Positions 1 through 7,426 of a DNA stretch of 14,722 nucleotides are shown in pieces. The stretch is from Pseudomonadota bacterium (lineage in GTDB: Bacteria; Desulfobacterota; Desulfobacteria; Desulfobacterales; Desulfobacteraceae). Below the pieces are notes generated by a model. It saw only the letters and a program-made list of their open reading frames with translations, was not told the origin of the DNA and ran no database searches. Each line of letters begins with the position of its first letter. Position 1 is the first letter of the stretch. The translations under genes were made by a program, and so were the position numbers. Location: positions 1 through 14,722 of the forward strand of contig JAHIVS010000614.1 of assembly GCA_018816605.1 (NCBI GenBank), given 5' to 3'.

Positions 1-99
1 AATGATATCATGAATACAGGAAAACTTGCGCTTTAGGGCGAATGCAAATCAGTTAAGGATATTTTAAAAACGGTGTTGTAAATATATATGGAGGCTTTT
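1..99 (+). other. Upstream flank and leader of the Fe-S protein gene
   Basis: The first 11 codons in frame 1 are open and end at TAG (34-36). They could be the C-terminus of an upstream gene or chance; nothing in them is recognisable. The rest is A/T-rich leader. GGAGG at 90-94 lies five bases before the ATG at 100 and is the ribosome binding site that decides that start. No convincing -35/-10 pair was seen. Confidence 0.25.
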
Positions 100-1410
100 A
101 TGAAGTGGGATATTCCTTCACTTGAAGAGTTGGAAGACGCAGTCTGGAAATGTACTGCATGTGGTAATTGTAAAACAGCCTATGATTTCGGTCCCCCGCC
201 CACCTATGGAGAGATCTGTCCGGCAGGCGTGGAATACGGATTTGACGGGAACATGGCATCCAAGGGTAAGATTTCCTTTGCCAGGGGAATTCTGGACGGT
301 CAACTGGAGTGGACCCAGGATTTTGTAGATGCCATTTACAAATGTACCATCTGCGGCGGGTGCCAGAATCAGTGTGAACTGGACCATAAACCGGTAATCC
401 CGGAAATTATAGAGGCCATGAGACGCAAGGCGGTTAAGGACGGTGTCGGCCCCATGCCGACCCAGAAAGTAATCGCCCAGTCCATGAGAAGTTTTAACAA
501 TCCCTACCAGGGGCCGCGACGGGTTCGAACCGACTGGACCCGCCCGTTTAAAAAAGCAAAAACGCCGATCAAGAACATCATGAAGGAAAATGCGCCTGTT
601 CTGTTTTATGTCGGATGTACCGGTGCCTTTAATCTGCCGGTCAGAAATTTTCCCGTGGCAACGGCCTCTATCTTTCAGAAACTTGGCATCGATTTCGGAA
701 TTCTCGGGGAGAATGAGATCTGCTGCGGCTCTACCGCCATGAGACTTGGGGATGTGGATGAATTCAAACGGGTGGCGGAAACCAACATGAAAACCTTCAA
801 AGAGCTCCATGACAATCATGGGGTGCAAACCATTGTGACCTCCTGCGCAGGCTGTTTCAGGGCCATCAAAAAAGATTATAGCCTTTCCGACGAATACGAA
901 GATCATTTTGCCGGTATCAAGGTCATCCATACCACGGATTTCCTTTTCAACTGTTTTAAAGAGGGCAAGATAAAGTTTACCAAAGAACTTCCCTGGAAAG
1001 TGACCTACCATGACCCCTGTCACACGGGCAGGCATCTGATTGATTTTGATGTCGATGAAGATGGATCACGGCAGTGGAAGGGATCCTATATGGGAAAAAA
1101 TGAAGACAATTGTCTGTATGACATTCCCCGTGAAATGCTCAAGTCCATTCCGGGCATTGAGTTTGTGGAAATGGAAAGAATCCGAAGTAATTCCTATTGC
1201 TGCGGCGGCGGCGGCGGCGTCATGACCGGGTATGGCGACTGGGCAGGAAAAAATGCAGGTCTGAGGGTTCAGGAAGCCTTGGATACCGGCGCAGAAAAGA
1301 TGGTTTCCATCTGCCCCTTCTGCCATTACAACCTGAATGAAGGCTCCAAACGCATTAAAAGCGACATGAAGGTTTATGACCTGGTAGAACTCATTGACCT
1401 GGCCCTGTAA
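100..1410 (+). CDS. HdrD/DsrK-like (Fe-S)-binding protein with two CCG domains
   Basis: Probable cytoplasmic or membrane-associated electron-transfer subunit, 436 residues. Seen: an N-terminal ferredoxin-like pair, first cluster C18-x2-C21-x2-C24 with a remote C40 followed by Pro, second C82-x2-C85-x2-C88-x3-C92. Two CCG (cysteine-rich) domains follow. CCG1 is C173, CCG at 208-210 and SCAGC ending at C252. CCG2 is HDPCH around C307, CCGGGGG from 367 and CPFC at 405-408. In heterodisulfide reductases such domains bind non-cubane [4Fe-4S] clusters that act on disulfides or thiols; HdrD, DsrK, TmcB and GlcF share this build. All cluster cysteines are present, so it looks functional. An ATG exists at 88, but GGAGG sits inside that extension, placing the start at 100. 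The true partner, perhaps an FAD-linked oxidase or HdrA-type flavoprotein, is not in view. Family is certain, substrate is not. Confidence 0.85.
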   Translation: MKWDIPSLEELEDAVWKCTACGNCKTAYDFGPPPTYGEICPAGVEYGFDGNMASKGKISFARGILDGQLEWTQDFVDAIYKCTICGGCQNQCELDHKPVIPEIIEAMRRKAVKDGVGPMPTQKVIAQSMRSFNNPYQGPRRVRTDWTRPFKKAKTPIKNIMKENAPVLFYVGCTGAFNLPVRNFPVATASIFQKLGIDFGILGENEICCGSTAMRLGDVDEFKRVAETNMKTFKELHDNHGVQTIVTSCAGCFRAIKKDYSLSDEYEDHFAGIKVIHTTDFLFNCFKEGKIKFTKELPWKVTYHDPCHTGRHLIDFDVDEDGSRQWKGSYMGKNEDNCLYDIPREMLKSIPGIEFVEMERIRSNSYCCGGGGGVMTGYGDWAGKNAGLRVQEALDTGAEKMVSICPFCHYNLNEGSKRIKSDMKVYDLVELIDLAL

Positions 1411-1413
1411 AGG

Positions 1414-1436
1414 ACCGGAGTTTTGCCGGTTGGTTT
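1414..1436 (+). terminator. Weak terminator-like hairpin
   Basis: ACCGG and CCGGT form a 5-bp stem with a 7-base loop three bases after the Fe-S protein stop codon, followed by the short T-rich run TGGTTTT. The stem is short and the T tract broken, so at best it is a weak or leaky terminator. Confidence 0.3.
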
Positions 1437-1467
1437 TGCAATCCTATGATATTGTTCTGAAGTTAAG

Positions 1468-1531
1468 TGCTGTTCCCGGGGCAAACAGCAGCATCCCATA
1501 AATGACGGGCCTTATGAACAGCTTTTTTTTT
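1468..1531 (+). promoter_or_regulatory. Attenuator-like alternative stems before the permease
   Basis: TGCTGTT (1468-1474) is perfectly complementary to AACAGCA (1484-1490). Its core GCTGTT can instead pair with a second AACAGC (1517-1522), which is immediately followed by nine T residues (1523-1531). In that second fold CCCG (1475-1478) can also pair with CGGG (1506-1509). Two mutually exclusive stems, one ending in a T tract and 14 bases ahead of the permease ribosome binding site, resemble an attenuator. No known riboswitch consensus was recognised. The second fold has an asymmetric internal loop, so this is inference. Confidence 0.35.
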
Positions 1532-1557
1532 AAATCATAGAAAAAAGGAGAAAATGG

Positions 1558-2943
1558 ATGAGTGCTTCACAAGAAAAAGCGCAGGAACTGCCCTACGCAG
1601 GGGGAATTCTAAAACTGCGTCTCCCGTTTGTGCACTACAGGATTGAGTACCAGGATTTCATTCAGGGCGCAATTCTCAGCTGTGTACCCCTTGGTATCAC
1701 GGCAGCCATGGTAAAAGTGTTGGGGATACCCATTGAGGTCGCTGTATTAATGGTTGTCATCAATAACTTTTTGTACCTTTTACACACTTCCTTCGGAGAT
1801 CCGTCGGTCAGCGGGTGGATTACCGCTGGAATTCCCCTTTATATCTCCTATTTGACCGGGTTTGCCGAAGGACCTGAAAGGATAAAGGCGCTGATTGCCC
1901 TGCAGGTGCTGGTGGGATGCATCTTCCTTGTTCTGGGGGTAACGGGGATCACCCGCTGGGTTATCAAGCACTTCCCGGTATCCATGCGGGCAGGTATTCT
2001 TCTGGGGGCCGGTTTTGCTTCTTTAATGCGGGTGTTTGATCCTGCCCAGCCTTTTATGGGGAAAATGCCCATTGCCTTTATCATCGCTTCTTTGGGCAGT
2101 TTTTTTATCTTGTTTTCCGCCAAGGCGCTGCGGTTTCGGGCCAAATCCAATCTGTTTGCCTGGGTTGCCGGGTTCGGAATTGCACCGGGTTTTATCATAG
2201 GATATGTGGCAGGTTTGCTTACTGGTGAGATTTCACCGCCCACAGGTGTTTTTGACCGGTTTATCATTGACATGCCCTTTGGGCAGATGATGTCTTCCTT
2301 TACCGCCCTTGGTATCGGCATGCCGTCGGCCGGTCAATGGGTTGCGGCCATTTCCCTTGCCATTGTCGCCTATGTTCTGGCTTTTGGGGATATCCTTGTT
2401 CTGGAAGCCATGATAGAAGATTGTAACAAGTCGCGGAAAGATGAAAGGGTTGTTTTTGAAGTGCCGCGTAACCATGTGATTACGGCATTCAGAAATATTT
2501 TCCAGGGGATCTGTGTGCCCTTTCTGCCCTTGTGTGGTCCCCAGTGGACCGGCGGTCAGGCATTGGTTGTAAACCGGTATAAACATTCAACACCGGATCA
2601 GGAACCTTCCTATTGGGGCGGTGCCACATCCATATTCTGGGGAATGAGCCTTGCCATGATCTTTCATCCTTTTGTTCAGATTATTCTTCCTGCCAAATTG
2701 ATCGGGTTCGGCCTGACGCTTCTGATTCAAGGATATCTTTGTATCTATCTGGCCTTTGCCATGTGTACCACAAATGTTCAAAGGGGTATTGCGGGCGTCA
2801 TGGGTGCTGCCCTGGTTTCGGCCAATTACGTAAAGCTCTGGGAGTCTGCCTTCTGGTCAGGGCCGACAATGGCGCTTATTGTAGGAGCCGTCCTCTTTTT
2901 CCTATTGGAGTATGACGGGAACAAAGAAAAAGCGGTCTCCTAG
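1558..2943 (+). CDS. Polytopic membrane permease, NCS2 (xanthine/uracil)-like
   Basis: Inner-membrane transporter of 461 residues with about 12-13 hydrophobic segments (roughly 37-54, 60-76, 86-101, 110-129, 143-157, 170-187, 199-221, 260-284, 312-324, 355-376, 379-401, 408-424 and 433-450). Length, short N-terminal tail and segment count fit the 7+7 inverted-repeat fold shared by NCS2 nucleobase transporters and SulP proteins. GDPSVSGWITAGIP near 80-93 and FGDILVLEAM near 276-285 sit where those families carry half-helix and acidic binding residues. I do not recognise a specific substrate. AGGAG at 1546-1550 is seven bases before the chosen ATG; an ATG four bases earlier is in another frame. 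It lies between an Fe-S redox protein and a methyltransferase, so an organic substrate feeding that block is possible but unproven. It could also be an orphan family of the APC superfamily. Confidence 0.6.
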   Translation: MSASQEKAQELPYAGGILKLRLPFVHYRIEYQDFIQGAILSCVPLGITAAMVKVLGIPIEVAVLMVVINNFLYLLHTSFGDPSVSGWITAGIPLYISYLTGFAEGPERIKALIALQVLVGCIFLVLGVTGITRWVIKHFPVSMRAGILLGAGFASLMRVFDPAQPFMGKMPIAFIIASLGSFFILFSAKALRFRAKSNLFAWVAGFGIAPGFIIGYVAGLLTGEISPPTGVFDRFIIDMPFGQMMSSFTALGIGMPSAGQWVAAISLAIVAYVLAFGDILVLEAMIEDCNKSRKDERVVFEVPRNHVITAFRNIFQGICVPFLPLCGPQWTGGQALVVNRYKHSTPDQEPSYWGGATSIFWGMSLAMIFHPFVQIILPAKLIGFGLTLLIQGYLCIYLAFAMCTTNVQRGIAGVMGAALVSANYVKLWESAFWSGPTMALIVGAVLFFLLEYDGNKEKAVS

Positions 2944-2973
2944 GAAATTTTTCCAGGATTGTTCAATAAGACT

Positions 2974-3045
2974 TCAGGGTGGGTGGCACTTTAAAATAAT
3001 CCTTAACCCTTTACCCGAAGCATTAAGGCATGCCAACCACCCTGA
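2974..3045 (+). repeat. Nested inverted repeat downstream of the permease
   Basis: Outer arms TCAGGGTGGGTGGCA (2974-2988) and TGCCAACCACCCTGA (3031-3045) pair over 15 bases with one mismatch. Inside the 42-base loop, CCTTAA (3001-3006) and TTAAGG (3023-3028) form a second perfect stem. No T tract follows, so it is not a standard terminator. It could be an mRNA-stabilising or processing hairpin between the permease and the small membrane protein gene, or a small palindromic repeat element. Confidence 0.55.
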
Positions 3046-3099
3046 TTCTAAAAGATTGTCACACATTTACCGCAATTACAATGGGACAAAGGTGAAACC

Positions 3100-3336
3100 A
3101 TGTGGAAAAAAGAAGTCAAAAGCAATCTGACCCTGTTTTTAAAGGCAGGAATTCCCTATACATTAGGGGGAATGGCCATTGTCTTCCTGGGTATTTACGT
3201 TATAAAACAGGTGTTTGCACAAAACGAGTATCTGATGCTGATTCTTTTTGCCTGGCTGGCGGTTTTCTGGCTAATCTATCAACCTTTGTTTAAGAACAAG
3301 ATCACCAAAACCAAGGCAGCAATAAAAAACAGCTAA
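3100..3336 (+). CDS. Small two-helix membrane protein, function unknown
   Basis: A 78-residue protein with two hydrophobic segments, about 14-36 (starting near KAGIPYTLGGMAIVFLG) and 44-64 (LMLILFAWLAVFWLIY), joined by a short polar turn. Both ends are Lys-rich (start MWKKEVKSN, end KNKITKTKAAIKNS), so by the positive-inside rule both probably face the cytoplasm. AAAGGTGA five to twelve bases upstream is a good ribosome binding site. It follows the permease by about 156 bases and precedes the URO-D gene by 39, suggesting co-expression with the latter. I recognise no family. It might be a small transporter subunit or a membrane anchor. The acceptable ribosome site and clear membrane pattern make it more likely real than chance. 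Confidence 0.65.
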   Translation: MWKKEVKSNLTLFLKAGIPYTLGGMAIVFLGIYVIKQVFAQNEYLMLILFAWLAVFWLIYQPLFKNKITKTKAAIKNS

Positions 3337-3375
3337 GAATCTGTGAGTTTAATATTTCAATTTTCCGGAGGCGTG

Positions 3376-4386
3376 ATGAATTTAAAAGAAAGATTTATGA
3401 ATCAGTTGGCAGGAAAAAGCGTTGACATGACACCTGTCGGGTGTACTACCACCTATGGTATGGTGGAACTGATGAAAAAATGCGGCGCAGAAAGGCCTTT
3501 GGCAGATACAAATGCCGAGGCCATGGCCACCCTTGCATTGTCGGCGGAACTTGCCGGGTTTGAAATGGTGAAAGCCATGGGGTGGGATATTACCCCGATG
3601 AGCGAGGCCTTTGGCTGCGGTCTTGGAATTCCGCAAATCGATCTCCAGTATTGCATCAAAGAACACCCCTATGCAGAAAGTCTGGATGGATTGGCATATC
3701 CGTCTGATTTCCTTAGCCGGGGTAGATTTCCCACCTATAAAAAACAATTTGAACTGCTCAAAAAGGAAGTTGGGGATAAGATGGTGATTTTCGGGGAATC
3801 CGAAGGCGCCTTTACCTGTGCCGCCAACCTTGTGGGCACTGAAAATTTGATGAAATGGACCTTTAAGAGGGCGGCCGATGTTGAAAAAATAGTAGAGGTC
3901 ACCAAGCAGGCCATGATTGATGTCATCAATTTTGCTTTTGAAAACGGTGCAGATTATTATGTTATGGCAGAGCCGACTGCCGGACCTGCACTCATGAGTC
4001 CGAAAATGTTTAAAAAATTTGTGGTTCCCATGCTGACCGATGTTGCGGCCAAGGCAAACGGGCCTCTGGTACTTCATATCTGCGGCAATACAGACATGAT
4101 TATTCCGCTGATGTGTGAAACCGGTGTTAAGGGGCTGAGCATTGAAGAGGGCGCCAATATGAAAGCGGCCGTCAATATTGCCCATCAGAATGGTGTCCGG
4201 GTTTTTGGCAACGTTGCCACGGCCACCACGCTTTTTATGGGAACGCCGGAAGCCGCTTACAAAGAGGCCACTGCCGCCCTTGAAAACGGAACAGATTTCC
4301 TATGTCCCGGCTGCGGAATTGCCCCGGGATCTCCCCTGGAAAATGTACTTCAGTTAAAAAAAGCCAGGGATGATTATTTTAAATAA
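3376..4386 (+). CDS. URO-D family methyltransferase (MtaA/MtbA/CmuA-like)
   Basis: A 336-residue TIM-barrel protein of the uroporphyrinogen decarboxylase superfamily, methylcobamide methyltransferase branch. Seen: the zinc-site pattern LHICGNT (H234, C236) with a late CPGCGIAPGSPLENV (C310, C313). This His-x-Cys...Cys set holds zinc in MtaA/MtbA and activates a thiol acceptor. NGADYYVMAEPTAGP and the FGNV segment are also family-typical. True haem-pathway HemE lacks the zinc Cys set, so HemE is unlikely. In sulfate reducers such proteins usually work with a corrinoid protein and an MttB- or MtaB-type methyltransferase, none of which is present here; they may lie elsewhere. CCGGAGG just before the ATG sets the start; an in-frame GTG 33 bases upstream has no comparable site. 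Methyl donor and acceptor cannot be read from the sequence. Confidence 0.82.
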   Translation: MNLKERFMNQLAGKSVDMTPVGCTTTYGMVELMKKCGAERPLADTNAEAMATLALSAELAGFEMVKAMGWDITPMSEAFGCGLGIPQIDLQYCIKEHPYAESLDGLAYPSDFLSRGRFPTYKKQFELLKKEVGDKMVIFGESEGAFTCAANLVGTENLMKWTFKRAADVEKIVEVTKQAMIDVINFAFENGADYYVMAEPTAGPALMSPKMFKKFVVPMLTDVAAKANGPLVLHICGNTDMIIPLMCETGVKGLSIEEGANMKAAVNIAHQNGVRVFGNVATATTLFMGTPEAAYKEATAALENGTDFLCPGCGIAPGSPLENVLQLKKARDDYFK

Positions 4387-4463
4387 GCTTTTGGTTGGTT
4401 ACGCTTAGGGCAATGGGTCTTGAACCCTGTGGAGGATGAGTCGGTTTTGTTTTCCATGGGGTT

Positions 4464-4490
4464 CAATGGCCTTAAGCCCATTGTTTATTT
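4464..4490 (+). terminator. Possible terminator after the methyltransferase gene
   Basis: CAATGG and CCATTG form a 6-bp stem around CTTAAG, so the whole 20-base block is a near-perfect palindrome with one mismatched pair. It is followed directly by TTTATTT. It lies about 80 bases after the stop codon. The stem is only moderately strong, so read-through is possible. Confidence 0.4.
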
Positions 4491-4527
4491 CCCTTAATCG
4501 CAAAAAAATACCGGGGTCCGCAAAAGG

Positions 4528-4563
4528 GTAAATATTAAAACATCAGATGTTTTAATATTTTAC
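4528..4563. promoter_or_regulatory. Long A/T-rich perfect dyad, candidate operator
   Basis: AAATATTAAAACATC (4530-4544), a single central A, then the exact reverse complement GATGTTTTAATATTT (4546-4560). GT and AC extend the symmetry beyond a one-base bulge. A 31-base perfect dyad with an odd centre suits a dimeric regulator. It could also form an RNA hairpin, but the stem is A/T-rich and no T tract follows. TTGACC at 4564-4569, a 5/6 match to a -35 box, abuts it, although the hexamer 17 bases further on (TACCCT) is poor. GGGTAAA (4526-4532) is also repeated inverted as TTTACCC (4585-4591). No regulator gene is in the window. Confidence 0.55.
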
Positions 4564-4609
4564 TTGACCAAAGGGGAATATTTGTTTACCCTGTGCAAAA
4601 TGATGAAAA

Positions 4610-4638
4610 TGAAAGATAGGAATTGTGCGTGTTATACT
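4610..4638 (+). promoter_or_regulatory. Extended -10 promoter for the ureohydrolase gene
   Basis: TG-T-TATACT (4630-4638) is an extended -10 element with a 5/6 hexamer. The -35 at the right distance (TGAAAG) is weak, as is common for extended -10 promoters. Transcription would start near 4645, about 20 bases before the ureohydrolase ATG, giving a short leader. It lies about 70 bases downstream of the dyad. Confidence 0.45.
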
Positions 4639-4664
4639 TGAACAGTGATATATGTTGATACCCA

Positions 4665-5741
4665 ATGAAAAACACTTCCACTAAAAAAATAATGTTGTTC
4701 GGCTGTCCAATGGATTGCGATGAAAAATATGATTCCATCCAGGAAAAACTGCATTTTTTGAGGACTGCCGACGGATTTGATGATCCCCTTGACGGGGTTT
4801 GGGACCTCCTTGGTTCTGATATTCCAGCTGATCTGTGTGACAACCTGGGTTCTTTGCACCTGCCGTCCTGGCTTGGCCCGAAACCGTGTCCTGGGGATCA
4901 TTCAAAAATTAATACGGAAAGTTTTATTTCTTTTATTGACAGCAATGGCTGCAAAAAAATGGCAGACGGGGCAGATCAATTTGTTACAGATAGGATTTTA
5001 CCCCATATCCCCTGCATGGTCGGGATTGACCATTCTCTGACAGGAGGGGTTTTTGCTGCCTTGTCCCGGCATTACGGAAGACAAAATATTTCGTTAATTG
5101 TCATTGACAGCCATACGGACGTAATTCCCATGCAGGCACTTTCCGGGGCAATCCAGTATGATATGGAAATGAATCCCTCTTCTGTCCATGACGCCAATGA
5201 TCGGTTTTTGTACAATCGGCCGGATTCTTATAATGCCAGTTCATTTTTGCACACCCTTGTTGCAGGCGGGCAGGTGGCCCCGGAAAATTTGTATGTTCTG
5301 GGGGTAAGCGATTATCCTGAAAAAAAACATTTGCGCATCAAGGACCAGCGGATAAAAAAATATTATGGGGCCTATGTGGGTCTGAAACGCAAAGGCGCCA
5401 CCATCGTCACCAAAAAAGAATGCACCCTGAATCCTGCAAAAATCGCAGGAGCCCTGAAAAAAATCGCAACCCCCTATGTTTATGTTTCGATTGATATGGA
5501 CATCGGGGCAAACAATGCCCTTGACGGGGTAAGATTTCGGAATTGGAAAGGGTTGAACACGGCACAGATCTATAAACTTGCCGATTCCATAGCACATATT
5601 TTTTCCGATTCGATTTGTCTTGCCGGTATGGATATCTGTGAAATTGACCCCCGCAGGGCAGGGGCTCTGAGTTCTTCCGGCAGGGATCAGACCTATGTAA
5701 TTGCAGCAAACCTGATAAAAAAATTAGCATTTGATTGCTGA
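4665..5741 (+). CDS. Divergent arginase/agmatinase-family ureohydrolase
   Basis: Predicted cytoplasmic Mn2+ hydrolase of the ureohydrolase superfamily (arginase, agmatinase, formiminoglutamase), which cleaves guanidino or similar amidino groups. All six metal ligands can be placed: H123 in GIDHS (usually GGDHS), D148, H150 and D152 in DSHTD (usually DAHxD), and D277 and D279 in SIDMD. E326 in MDICEIDP fits the substrate-side Glu. It is 358 residues long, against about 300 for most arginases; the extra length lies in the N-terminal 110 residues and in the loop after DSHTD. The motif changes put it outside the classical subgroups, so substrate is unknown. An in-frame TGA nine bases upstream fixes the earliest start at this ATG; no clear Shine-Dalgarno is seen. 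It leads the block with two aldehyde dehydrogenases, which fits a route from a guanidino or amidino compound through an aldehyde to an acid (inference). Confidence 0.78.
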   Translation: MKNTSTKKIMLFGCPMDCDEKYDSIQEKLHFLRTADGFDDPLDGVWDLLGSDIPADLCDNLGSLHLPSWLGPKPCPGDHSKINTESFISFIDSNGCKKMADGADQFVTDRILPHIPCMVGIDHSLTGGVFAALSRHYGRQNISLIVIDSHTDVIPMQALSGAIQYDMEMNPSSVHDANDRFLYNRPDSYNASSFLHTLVAGGQVAPENLYVLGVSDYPEKKHLRIKDQRIKKYYGAYVGLKRKGATIVTKKECTLNPAKIAGALKKIATPYVYVSIDMDIGANNALDGVRFRNWKGLNTAQIYKLADSIAHIFSDSICLAGMDICEIDPRRAGALSSSGRDQTYVIAANLIKKLAFDC

Positions 5742-5837
5742 TTGGCGGGGAAAATTTTTCCCGGGCCATGAACACTGCAAAAAATGCACCCCCAAAAAGA
5801 GAACGCAATTTTAGATACCCAAATAAAGGAGATGCAA

Positions 5838-7409
5838 ATGGAACAGAACCGGTATTTTGATATTGAAGACGAGACAGCCAAAATCCCTGTAAAAAAGCTA
5901 AAATATTTCATAGACGGGAAATTTTTAGCATCCAAAACCGATAAATTTATGGATTGTTTTAATCCGTCCACAGGGGATGTCATTGCCCGGGCCCCCCAAT
6001 GCACCCAGTCCGAGGTGGACGCTGCCATCGAAAGTGCGAAAAACGCATATCCGGAATGGGCGGCAACGCCTGTGAGCAAACGGGTCCAGGTATTGTACAA
6101 ATTTAAGGCCCTGGTTGAAACCCACCTGGAAGAACTGACCTATCTTCTTTGCCAGGAAGAAGGCAAAAACTGGACCGAATCCATGGGAGACGTATTAAAG
6201 GTAAATGAGGTGGTTGAGTTTGCCTGCGGCGCCCCCCACCTGATGAAGGGTGAGTCCCTCATGAACGCCAGCAAGGGATATGATACGGTTCTTTATCACC
6301 ATCCCATTGGTGTGTTTGCGGGAATTGCACCCTGGAATTTTCCTGCCATGATTCCCCACGGCTGGATGACCCCCATCTGCGTTGCCACGGGCAACTGCAT
6401 GGTTCTCAAGGCAGCCAGCGCTGTCCCCCAGTCAGCCTTGCGGCTGTCGGAACTCTGGCGGGAGGCAGGACTTCCCAAGGGTGTTCTCAATGTTGTGACA
6501 GCCGGAAGAAATGAGGCGGAAATATTTTTAAAACACCCGGATATCAAAGGTGTTTCTTTCGTGGGCTCCACAAGTGTTGGCAAACATATTTATAAAACAG
6601 CCGCAGCCCATGGCAAAAGGGTTCAGGCCCTGACCGAAGCCAAAAACCATGCCCTGGTTTTAAAGGATGCAAAACTTGAAAGAACCGCCAGGGGGATTAT
6701 CAACGCCTATTGCGGATGTGCCGGCGCAAGATGTATGGCCTGCCCCGTGATCGTTGTTGAAAACGAAATTGCAGATGAGCTGGTCGCTTACCTGAAAAAA
6801 TTTGTGGCAGAAATGAAACTGGGGCCTGCCTATGATCCTGAAACCGGTATGGGACCTGTGATGAATGCAGGTCACAAAAAATTTATTACCGACTGGATTG
6901 AAAAAGGGATTGAAGAGGGTGCGGATCTCATCGTGGACGGCAGAAACCCGGTTGTTCCGGGGTATGAAAACGGATTTTATCTTGCCCCGACGATTTTTGA
7001 TAATGTTACAGCCGATATGACCATAGGCGATGAGGAAATTTTCGGTCCCGTTCTGTGTATCAAACGGGTAAGCTCCTTTGAAGAAGGACTTGCAATCATG
7101 AATCACAACCGGTTTGCCAACGGGTCAGTCATCTATACCCAGAACGGACATTATGCCCGGGAGTTTGCGGCCAGGACGGACGGTGGAATGGTTGGCATCA
7201 ATGTCGGTATCCCGGTTCCCCTGGGAATTTTCGGATTTACCGGCCACAAGGATTCTTTTTTCGGAGATCTGCATTGCATGGGTAAGGACGGTTTTACCTT
7301 CTTTACAGAATCCAAGGTTGTCACACAGACCTGGTTTCCTGAAACCAACGAAGTGGTGGGAAAGGTGGATACCTGGGACGGTACCATTTCCTCCATGCCC
7401 GACAAGTAA
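5838..7409 (+). CDS. ALDH6-type aldehyde dehydrogenase (MmsA-like, likely CoA-acylating)
   Basis: A 523-residue NAD(P)-dependent aldehyde dehydrogenase closest to methylmalonate/malonate-semialdehyde dehydrogenase, which makes acyl-CoA from a semialdehyde. Seen: APWNFP near 164-169, VGSTSVG near 242-248, the ALDH6 hallmark AKNH at 268-271, catalytic C299 in GARCMAC, EEIFGP at 399-404 and a C-terminus like ALDH6 (GINVGIPVPLGIFGFTG). The general-base Glu of hydrolytic ALDHs, 34 residues before the catalytic Cys, is Leu265 here; ALDH6 enzymes also lack it, in line with thioester transfer to CoA rather than hydrolysis. A Glu appears two residues later, which is unusual. AAGGAG at 5826-5831 is six bases before the chosen ATG; ATGs at 5784 and 5832 are less well placed. 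It follows the ureohydrolase by 96 bases, probably in the same transcript. Substrate is unknown and need not be methylmalonate semialdehyde. Confidence 0.85.
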   Translation: MEQNRYFDIEDETAKIPVKKLKYFIDGKFLASKTDKFMDCFNPSTGDVIARAPQCTQSEVDAAIESAKNAYPEWAATPVSKRVQVLYKFKALVETHLEELTYLLCQEEGKNWTESMGDVLKVNEVVEFACGAPHLMKGESLMNASKGYDTVLYHHPIGVFAGIAPWNFPAMIPHGWMTPICVATGNCMVLKAASAVPQSALRLSELWREAGLPKGVLNVVTAGRNEAEIFLKHPDIKGVSFVGSTSVGKHIYKTAAAHGKRVQALTEAKNHALVLKDAKLERTARGIINAYCGCAGARCMACPVIVVENEIADELVAYLKKFVAEMKLGPAYDPETGMGPVMNAGHKKFITDWIEKGIEEGADLIVDGRNPVVPGYENGFYLAPTIFDNVTADMTIGDEEIFGPVLCIKRVSSFEEGLAIMNHNRFANGSVIYTQNGHYAREFAARTDGGMVGINVGIPVPLGIFGFTGHKDSFFGDLHCMGKDGFTFFTESKVVTQTWFPETNEVVGKVDTWDGTISSMPDK

Positions 7410-7426
7410 TTTTACATGGTTTTAAA

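Noticed and set aside
518..532. GGGTTCGAACC, like a tRNA T-arm
   Set aside because: It encodes part of the Fe-S protein (RRVRTDW) and no acceptor, D or anticodon arms can be placed around it.
118..1035. A 305-codon open frame on the minus strand within the Fe-S protein gene
   Set aside because: It is antisense to a gene with all cluster motifs intact, has no ribosome site or recognisable domain, and arises from codon bias of the real gene.
1199..1220. GGC repeat that could be a microsatellite
   Set aside because: It encodes the glycine run of the second CCG motif, which is expected in this family, though it could still be slippage-prone.
2912..3130. A 72-codon frame overlapping the permease end and the small membrane protein start
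   Set aside because: It overlaps two better genes in other frames, covers the nested inverted repeat, and its product has no recognisable pattern.
5746..5763. CGGGGAA/TTTCCCG dyad after the ureohydrolase stop, considered as a terminator
   Set aside because: The stem includes a G-T pair, the loop is four bases, and no T tract follows; the next gene is only 96 bases after the previous stop.
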